Source of the DNA: Hyalella azteca
Lineage: Eukaryota; Arthropoda; Malacostraca; Amphipoda; Hyalellidae
Direction: 5' to 3'
Length of the DNA: 64,000 nt
Assembly: GCF_000764305.2 (NCBI RefSeq)
Contig: NW_025932456.1
Location: 248,001-312,000, forward strand
Within the stretch, counting starts at the first letter, position 1. Each line of letters begins with the position of its first letter. A model generated the notes under the pieces. It searched no databases and had not been told where the DNA came from. It saw only the letters and a program-made list of their open reading frames with translations. Below are positions 49,895 to 59,700 of this stretch, in pieces. Both the position numbers and the translations under genes were made by a program.

Positions 49895-52505
49895 CGACAA
49901 CTTGTAATTTCGTACTCATTCTTTAATGTCCATTAAATTAATTTCTCCTCTTGGCACCATGCACAGATGTCTGCCCCACTGTATATGCACGTGGCTCCTT
50001 CAAACCCTTCGCTATAGTTTCTCTTGGCTCGTCACATTTACTTTCAAGTTGCGAGTTTTACTTCTTGGCGCGAGTTTCATTCGAATTCCGTACGTTCGCT
50101 GGAATAATTTCATTTCGGACCATCGCCATGGACGTTGTCAGCAATTACAACTCTCAAAAGTGCCCTGGCATTACTGCTGCATTTCCTTGAGCGTCTCAAG
50201 TAGAACCCTAATTTGGCTCCGTTCCCCGCTGCTATTCCGCAAACTTTAATCACTCAAATGAATAACATCAATTCTCGGTCTTGTTGCATTTTGGCTGTCC
50301 CAGCTTATCCAATTATTTTGCATTCCCCTCGTGTCCTGCTTTAGCATTCTGTCGCTCTTCTCCCATGCGTTCCTTCTCCTTATCCGCGATCCCCATTCCG
50401 ACTGAATCTTTCACCCTTTCCTCCCGCCCTCACCCCCTCATCATCACCCTCTTCCAGTGCGTCCACCAGTTGAAGGAATTTCTTAACTTATGAGGTGAAA
50501 ATCATATTATATTATTAATCTATCTGCAATTTTTCATCATAGTAGTTATGAATTAATCCAATATAGTTTAACCATAATGCAGTAAATTTTCCGTATAATT
50601 TCTGTGCAATTAGGTCCGTCATTGAGCAATATTGGCGAAGTTCTACTCTTGTCGCTCATTGCTCCCCTTCACGCCGTGTTTTTGCAGGAGGGCGAATGAG
50701 ACCCTCCCTTAATTCCGATTATGGTGCATGTTCAAGTTGCCACTTTGCTAGCTTGCAACGCAGTGCAAAATAACCTTACTTGTGATCTCATGAATATAGC
50801 CTTTCGTACTGAGAACTCTCAAACATACACAAGTAATCTTACTAGTATGGGATTTCATTTAGCAAAGCAGCATTGCCTACCTAGCTGAAAGAGATTGACT
50901 TTTCAGGTTTTGCAACACCAATGAACTTGAACACTGATTGGAGGAAAATGTTTTTCGGCAAGTGATGTTTGCAGTCGCAAGTATATATTTTTCATAAAAT
51001 TTAACTCCTGGAAAATGGTATAAAACGGTGTAATTTGATCCTATGATGTTTGTTTCATCGTGAAATGAAAATGTCAGTATTTGCGCATGACGGTGGACAT
51101 TCCATTACGTCGGACTTCCTGAACCGTGGAGATCTCGAAACAAGCTCATATTTATTTGATTAGAATATGTAGAATCTGTTCAATCGACCTTTAATTTAAT
51201 CTCCGGCCAAAGTTAACCCATAATCGAATGACTCACAAAATGCCTGCAGTTTATTTTCGTTTGTGGTCAATATGCTTTGAATACAATTTTGCTGCTAATG
51301 GAAAGCTCCATTTTATTCTACTTTATTATGACATTGTTTTCATAAGCTCATTCTGATATTGAAGATTCGATGCGTTTGGTGATCACTGGACGGAAAGTTT
51401 TAGAATTAACGAGCAGAGAGACGCTGCCTATATTTGTTTGTGTTCACCATTGCCATATTTGATAAATAATTTGAATACGACAAAATATATTGATTAAAAC
51501 CACAATACTTGTTACGTCGCTTGTCGAGTATTGGAAATTACGTGCCTGAAATTTACTGGCCGCAGCAACTGGATCAGCATTTGAGATTATGAATTGTCGA
51601 ATATCTGAATAGGTTGGTATAGGCTGTAAACGTTAAATTGAAATAGCAATTCTCTTTTATGATACAGAGAAATTGCAAACGTTCTAAGTAATTTTCTTCC
51701 AACCAGTAAGAAATACAAACTTAGACTGAACTCAATTTCACCGATGTTGATACAACTTAACAACTCAAGATGGTATGTAAAAGTCTGGCACTAAGCCTCT
51801 CTAGCGCTCAAGATCACCGAGTTTGACTATTGAATTCCTAGACTGAAGCGACTCCAGTCTTTTATGGACACATTTCAAATGTTGCCGCATGCAGCCAATC
51901 ACCGTCGGCTTGCCTCAGTTTCTCAGCATCCTTGTTCGTTTCCAATAGATTGTTACGTGTCCATTTACTGAGCTTTCTTTGATGGAAATAACTGGTAAGC
52001 CGAGTGAAGAACTGCTTCTTTGATTAGCAATGCAAACTTACGGCTTCCCTGGTGCAGCTTCGTTAATTGTAATCTCTGTCAAAACATTCCCAGCGGTGGA
52101 CAATTATTCGGTACGTTATCTTGAGGAGGGAACTCACCACTGGCATTTATTTTACCTAAGCTGCACTCGTTGATGCTTGAAGTGAGCGTGTCTGGGTATG
52201 GCAGGGGCAAGTAAACGAACAATTCATCCATTTTGTTACCTGTATAGAATGAAAAATAAAAAAATCAGGCGTAAAATGAAATTAGGATGTTGAGTTGGAC
52301 TGCGAAAATATATATTAGGACGATTTTTAAAATATATTCATTTTCTGTTCACAGCTATGGAGCAAAAAAAATGGTGCCTTGAAATTATTACGATTACTCG
52401 AAATTTCTGCCCCGCACAAGTCACATATATTTATCGGAATTTATTGTTATGAAAAAATATGTTCAAAAGAAGGATTGAAATGATGCATATATGTGTTCTC
52501 CTGCA
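49895..52505. other. Upstream flank or intron of E93, nothing recognised
   Basis: This ends at the acceptor of the first visible E93 exon (CTCCTGCAG at 52,498-52,506), so at least its right end is intronic. No exon was recognised in it. Confidence 0.5.
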
Positions 52506-52506
52506 G

Positions 52507-53735
52507 GTCTGGAGCGCGTTCTCGAAGAGATGATGGGAGAGCCTCTCAGTCTCAAGATTCGTTCTGATCTTTACTGCAACTCCAGCCACCCGACGCCTCT
52601 GAACCCAACAAACTTCTCGTCGCTGCAGACGACCTCGTCTCATTTGGCATCTCTATCCCCGCACCCAGTTAACGTTTTGAAGCCAACAACGACAACAATC
52701 CAACAAGAAGTGTTCACAATCTCATCTGCTCCTAACGTGGTACCTCAAACCCTACCAGCTTCAGCCTACGTAACATACCCCAACAACACAACTGCAAACC
52801 ACGCGGCCAACTGCAGTGCTCTCAAAACGAACACCTTTGACGCCCATGCATACACTTCTCCAGCAAATCATCAATCGCCTGAAGCACTCCTGAGGGTTCC
52901 GGGACGGTTGTTCGCTCCACGCAAAACGCCATACGTACCTGCGGCCGCAGATCATACTGGTGTCGGTAATCTTCACCCTTCTCACAGATACCAAACTCCT
53001 ATTGTATCCAAATTCCAGACGCAAAAATGTTATAACGCTGAAAATGATACCCCAGTAAATTCTGCTGATTTCAGTTTAAATTCAATTGCAAAAACTTCCA
53101 CACGGCATCCTACTCTGAACTTTGAGGGCGGCGTAGAATATGTTTGTCAACCCCACATCAGTGGCCTAAGTCAACCATTACTACTACAACCTCATATCAG
53201 TGGCACAAGTCAACCATTACTTCCACAAACTCATAGGACCTCTTCTTCTCCGCAAGAGCAGATTTCAGGCGAATTTGCTTATCCTGTGACGACATCAAGT
53301 GTCAGAATGCCTCCTACTGCAGCAATGCAAGTTTCTAAAGATCCTTCTTTGGGACCATCATCGTCACCTCCAAATTCTGTCGGTTCAAGTGTACTTGCCG
53401 ACGATAAAATGGCGATGGTTGATGTAAACAGCTTTTCCGCAAACGACTCTCAATCAGCAGCATCTTTAGCTGCAAACATCTCGGCAAGTGCGACTACTAC
53501 CACAACCCGGGCATCTCCTTCTCTGGACGCGGTTGCCGGTCACAGTAGTTCAAAGGGTAATCACACCCCAAGCTCCTCTACTCATGGTACATCAACAGAA
53601 ACTTTTGTGAAAGACTCAAGTGTTCTGGAGTCAAACTCATCGACAAGAAGAAGCTACGAAGAAATGTGTTCATCGCTCAAGCAGATTTGGAACGTCACGA
53701 ATGCCTGCTCAGCTTGCAGCAGCCATTTGCAAACG
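52507..53735 (+). CDS. E93: E93 exon with the end of the N-terminal domain
   Basis: Acceptor CTCCTGCAG, donor ACG|GTGAGA at 53,736. The exon supplies the last two bases of a split Gly codon and then 409 codons. After [20 protein letters not shown] it becomes low-complexity Ser/Thr/Asn/Pro sequence with a short internal repeat ([22 protein letters not shown]). Near the end a Cys cluster (CSACSSH) follows KQIWNVTN. If the 123-bp intron were retained, translation would stop at 53,787-53,789, before both DNA-binding domains. The ATG at 52,491 lies upstream of the acceptor and is probably not a real start. Confidence 0.9.
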
Positions 53736-56700
53736 GTGAGATCGACTTCCCAATGTCTGCTTATTACTGTTTCCATTGCAACTGAGTGAAATATTTGATC
53801 ATAATATTTTTGAAACCCCAATTCATGTGAAGTTCTTTATTGCTAATGTTTTTTGCAGGTGGCATCTTCATCAGCACCGCACGCAACTTTAGCTACCTTT
53901 GGTACAAGCAGGAGCTCAGCATCGGAGGTTGGATACAATGACGCAAGAAGCTTCCAGTACTCTTCTCAAGCTTCTTTGGAAGCATGCAACAACAACGCGG
54001 GGACAATAATAAACCATTTAATTAAAGTTTCTGAACCTGAGAACCTCGGTGAAAAGCATGTCGCCAACAAATTGTCGTGCGACGTTCAGTCGACAGAAGC
54101 TCCACAAGAGCGTCTCTCGAGCTCAGCTAAGGAAGAGGGAGTCTGTGATGGCAAAAATGATTACGACGTGAATGATATCATCGATGTAGTGTCTGTCCGT
54201 GAGGCAACATGTACGAAAACAACCGAAACTATTCCGGGACAACATCCTACTTTGAAAATAGACGAGCCAAATTCACGGCCGTTCAGCCAACCTCTGCAGA
54301 TGTCGATGACGGTGCGTAACGAGGCCATCAAACAGCAGATGTTACAAGGCTGTCTAGTGAGCTCCAGAATTTTCACAAAAGAATTGACTCCTCACAACAG
54401 AGTGAGTCAGTCAACACAAGAAGCTCCTTGTCCATCTGCTTCAAGTAACGAAACCCTCGATCTGTGTACTCGGCCTAAAGCTTCCCCATCGAACTCAAAT
54501 TCTCCGCACTTGCCATCAACCGGGCCCATCGATATTCAACCTTCGAGTCCTGACAATCAGCATGACCAGAATGCCCTCTCCGCTTCAGCTCCAGGCAATT
54601 CAAATGATCAGCCCAGAGATCAGGCACCCCATTCTGGGACTTTTTCTATCAAAAGCTCGTTGTCAGGAGACTTTTTCTCAGTAGCTAGTCTTGCGCGCAG
54701 CAGCAGCTGCAACAGCGTTGTTGAGGAGGACAGAGTAGGAAGTTTTCCCTGCGCTCCGACGAGCAACCTTCCACCCCACATCCTAGCTTGGCTTCTCGGC
54801 TCCCAGCTAAATCCCCTGCATAGGATGCAGGTGAGCGAAATCTACGCATTATAGAAACCAGAATATATTCTCTTATCCTTCGGTAAGTATTCAGCTTGAA
54901 AGGATTGTCTCAAGATTTTAATCATAAATCCAAGCTCAAATTAGCCTATTTATTACGCGAAGAACTTAAAATCCAACTTCTGAAGTAATAAAATATGTAT
55001 TTCTTTTAAAATATTGATGCCAACCAGAACACAGTTTGCTCGTAGGCATCGCCCAGAGCAACGCTGGTATGTCATTACAAAACCAGAACGCATACAGGTT
55101 CATAGCGAGAATGAATGGAAATGCGTTTTGTACTGAATTAATCGTTCTGTTTCAGATCAAGTTTGTTCCATAAGCGAGGTCCATACAAGGTCCAGAAATT
55201 TATCTCCACTAAGTTTCTTTGCTGGCCATATTACCTAGCATGAAACAAACGAATAAAAAAAAAAAACGACGGTTTTGCACGAACAATGCACAATTTTATT
55301 AACGGATTCAACTCGAGAGTTGTGATGCGAGCGTTTCATGCTTAGTAGCTCGTGCGTGACGTAGCAAAACTTCAGAGTATCTTTGAAGCTCGAATCCCAG
55401 TAACTGCGAGCTGCAAACGGAGCAGAATTACTCAGCTTAGGGGATGAAGGCCATGTCGCTAATGCGAGCTGAAACGCAGCAGAATTACTCAGCTCAGGAG
55501 ATGAAGGCCATGTCGTTACTGCGAGCTGCAACGGAGCAGAATTACTCAGCTTAGAGGATGAAGGCCTTGTCGCTACTGCGAGCTGCAACGGAGCAGAATT
55601 ACTCAGCTCAGGAGATGAAGGCCATGTCGCTGCTGCGAGCTGCAACGCAGCAGAATTACTCAGCTCAGGGGATGAAGGTTGTGCCTACAAATTGGTACGA
55701 GTCTCGCCTAACTCGCTCAGCACCTCATTAGCTCCTCACCTTTATTGCCTGGCGCGAGTTGCGCGATACAAACTTATGAGTGCGTCGCTCGGTGTCACTG
55801 CGACTTCTTAAGGCTTTCTCGCCAATTTTGTTCTCAGAATCTGCTTAATTTCGACTCGTTTGTTGCACAGGGCAAAATAACGTAATATTCGCAGCTCGCG
55901 AGCATGTCGCTCTCACTATAAAATATTAGGAGCCTTTAACGGGCAACACTTATTTACAAGAATTCTGAACAATTCCTCGAGCAAATTATGCATTTGTGTT
56001 AAAGTTATATTGAATACTTGTGTTCATTATCCAGCTGGTCAATCTGAAATGTATCATAAGGTAAGTTCGGTAAGTTCGTTATTTCACGGTTTCTTAAGTA
56101 CCAAATGACCAGTTACTCACCATATAATTAATATATTTTTCATTCCTGTTGCAGCATTCCTTGAATACCATGGCTATCCCGAACTCATCCCTACTGGGGT
56201 TGAGCTCGTTGTACTCCCCCTCCCCCGCGGTGTCCCCCGACGAGCCTCTCGACATCAAGCCCCTCGACCTGAGCTCGAAAGCCTCGGGGTCGCCAGACTC
56301 GCCCATGGTTTGGCCGCTGGACGCCGCCCGGCCCTCGCATCCACCTACCGCTAAGCCATCAGTTCTGGGCGCCGTGGGCTGCCTGACGTACGACGGCGAC
56401 GCAGACAGCGGCGGCAGGGCGGTGCTCAGGTCCCTAGGGGCGAGCGGACCAGCGGCTACGCCCCCGCTGCCTGAGCCTCTCTCTACCGAGGACCTGATCA
56501 CCCGCGTGCTGGAGGCTAAGGCCTCAGGCAGGTAATTGAGAATATAGTTCATAGTATGTTAGGAGGGCACACTTTGAATGTACATGATATAGGATTCATA
56601 TTATGTTGGAAATTGGTTTTCATTATTTTGGATAAATGATTGTTGGAACACTCGCCCGGATGAAGCGCCGGAAAACACTCATCACATCCACGAGCGTTTA

Positions 56701-59700
56701 ATAAAATTCATATAGGAATAAGTACCCTTCAAACTGGTCTATATTACTTGCCACTAAGTAATGTAGGTATTACTTGTAGACTTGCCACTAAGAATGGCAA
56801 GTAATACCTACATGGTATTACTTGCCATGAAACCTTTCATGATAGGGAAGGCTAAATATCGAAATGACGTCTGAATATTTCCAAGTTAAATCTTGTGGTA
56901 ATAATTTTATTTGATTTTTATTAGATGAAATATCATATAGTTTATTGACGCATGGGCCAAAGAGTAAGCGAAAAACGTAAAATATCGACGTCGTGATTGA
57001 GATTATGAAAGATTATGATAAAGTCTGATATTACAATGTTATTTCATGAATATTCTACCTTATAAAGATCATAATTTTATTATTATTCGATGCATTTAAC
57101 GACCATAAATGCGACAATTATATTAAAATTTTATTGAATACAATTACAACGGAATGAATGTGATCAATTTATTACGACACGTTTAATTACCTTCACGGAC
57201 AAATAAGAGAGATTAATTTAACGAACAGAGGGCGGCGTCGCACGGACCAGAGCAAGCGGTCCTACACAGACACAGAACTGCAGGCCGCTCTGCGGGACAT
57301 CCAGAGTGGCAAGCTCGGCACGCGCAGAGCTGCCGTCATATACGGCATACCGCGCTCCACTCTGAGGAATAAGGTGAGTTCTGCAGCACAGCGCTCTGCA
57401 CGACTGATGGTTAGCTCTGCAGCAGAGCACTCTGCACGACTGATGGTTAGCTCTGCAGCAGAGCACTCTGCACGACTGATGGTCAGCTCTGTAGCACAGC
57501 GCTCTGCACGACTGATGGTCAGCTCTGTAGCACAGCGCTCTGCACGACTGATCAGCTCTGTAGCACAGCGCTCTGCACGACTGATGGTCAGCTCTGCAGC
57601 ACAACGCTCTGCACGACTGATGGTCAGCTCTGCGGCACAGCGCTCTGCACGACTGATGGTCAGCTCTGCAGCACAACACAGCACGCTGCTGCTTCTGTAG
57701 GCGCTACGTAGGCAATGTCAGGTGCAGACACCCGCCATCCAAGGCAACTCTGCGGCAGTGATGGAGGTTTTCAACAGCGCATCTACTTACTACTGGTAGA
57801 GAACAATATAAGCGCAATGTATTGTATAAAATGTACTCTTTTTAATGGGAGGTCTATAATCTAGTGCACAAATATCGCGGACCGAGCGATGTATGATATG
57901 ATCTACTTTAAGGACGAGCGGCCTGCTGTGATGAATTATCTTACGTACGGCGCTAGCAATATGTTCTATGCAAAATTATCTTAGGTATTACACGAGCAAT
58001 ACGTTCAATGCAAATTATCTTACGTACGGCGCTAGCAATACGTTCAATACAAAATTATCTTAGGCACGGCGCTGGCAATACGTTCAATACAAAATTATCT
58101 TAGGCACGGCGCTAGCAATACGTTCAATGCAAATTATCTCAGGCACGGCGCTAGCAATACGTTCAATGCAAATTATCTTAGGCACGGCGCTAGCAATACG
58201 TTCAATGCAAATTATCTCAGGTACGGCGCTAGCAATACGTTCAATACAAATTATCTTAGGCATGACACTAGCAATACGTTCAATACAAAATTATCTTGGG
58301 TACAGCGCTAGCAATACGTTCAATACAAAATTATCTTGGGTACAGCGCTAGCAATACGTTCAATACAAAATTATCTTGGTACAGCGCTAGCAATACGTTC
58401 AATACAAATTTATCTTGGGTACAGCGCTGGCAATATATGCATTAAATACAAAATTATCTTAGCTACAGCGCTGGCAATACATGGATTCAATACAAAATTA
58501 TCTTAGGTACGGCGCTAGCAATACGCATTCAATACAAAATTATATTTGGTACGGTGCTAGCAATACATGCATTCAAGGCAAATTATCTTAGGTAAGGCAC
58601 TAGAAGTACGTTCAATAGAAAATAATTTTGTGTACGGCGCTGTCAATAAAATTCCATGCAAAATTCATAGGCTCCGACATGTCTTAAAATAAACTCAGAA
58701 ATTATTCATTCCTAGATTTTAGTGACAGCAATTTTCTTAGTTGAAATTAACTTAGTTGCAAAACGGACAAATATGTGCTGAAATAAAATGCATTAATTTC
58801 GATACATATAATTGCAATCCGCCATCGCTCGGTGTGTCAGTCTCAGCATATACATGAGTGAATGAAGAGCGTCTACTCAATATTCGATGAGTAAGAAATG
58901 TTTTCGGCATGCCAATAAATGTGTTTTTTGTGTCTTGTACTGGATTTTTGACATTAGTGAAACTTCCGTCGATACTCAAATGAATCCAACAGTTTACTGG
59001 TGCGTTTCTGTCGAGCCAACTATTGAATGTAACAAAGACTCGAACCATAATAAATATAACTACATAATTTCAGCCGAATGATAAAATAACTTAAGAACGA
59101 TCTAATCCGGGTTAAATGAGTAAGAAGAAGTAATTAATGCGAACAGTGATATATGCTGCATTATACGGTGATTCTGTCAGAGACATTAGAATTTTCAGTT
59201 TATGCAGCAAAAAATTGTCCTTCATGTCCATGGGCATCGCAGAATCTCGCAATACATGCGCATGCTCGAACTTCTCACCAAATATGCGAATAAAATAAGG
59301 CACGTGACGGCTGTTCATTTTGACTGCGTTGAGGCGGCGTTTCGTCTTGACATGCAAGTGACCCGCATGACACTAACTGCATTGGACCAATTTCTCGCTT
59401 GGGTGACTCACAACCACTCAAATCTCGGCCCTCTTCCGGGACTCGTGGGAGATGCTTTTGTGGCAGGTCTCTCGTATGACTTTTGTGGCAGGTCTCTCGT
59501 ATGACTTTTGTGGCAGGTCTCTCGTATGACTTTTGTGGCAGCTCTCGTTTGACTTTTGTGTCAGGTCTCTAGTATGACTTTTGTGGCATGTCTCTCGTAT
59601 GACTTTTGTGTCAGGTCTCTCGTATGACTTTTGTGTCAGGTCTCTCGAATGACTTTTGTGGCAGGTCTCTCGTATGACTTTTTTCATCATAGTGAAATGA

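Noticed and set aside
52491..52506. ATG upstream of the first E93 exon as a translation start
   Set aside because: It lies before a strong acceptor (CTCCTGCAG), and the protein following the acceptor resembles the middle of a conserved domain, so the start belongs to an upstream exon. A short alternative isoform cannot be fully excluded.
57218..57700. Cys/Arg-rich frames on both strands over the psq exon and its intron
   Set aside because: They run through the 36-bp array in frames other than that of E93.
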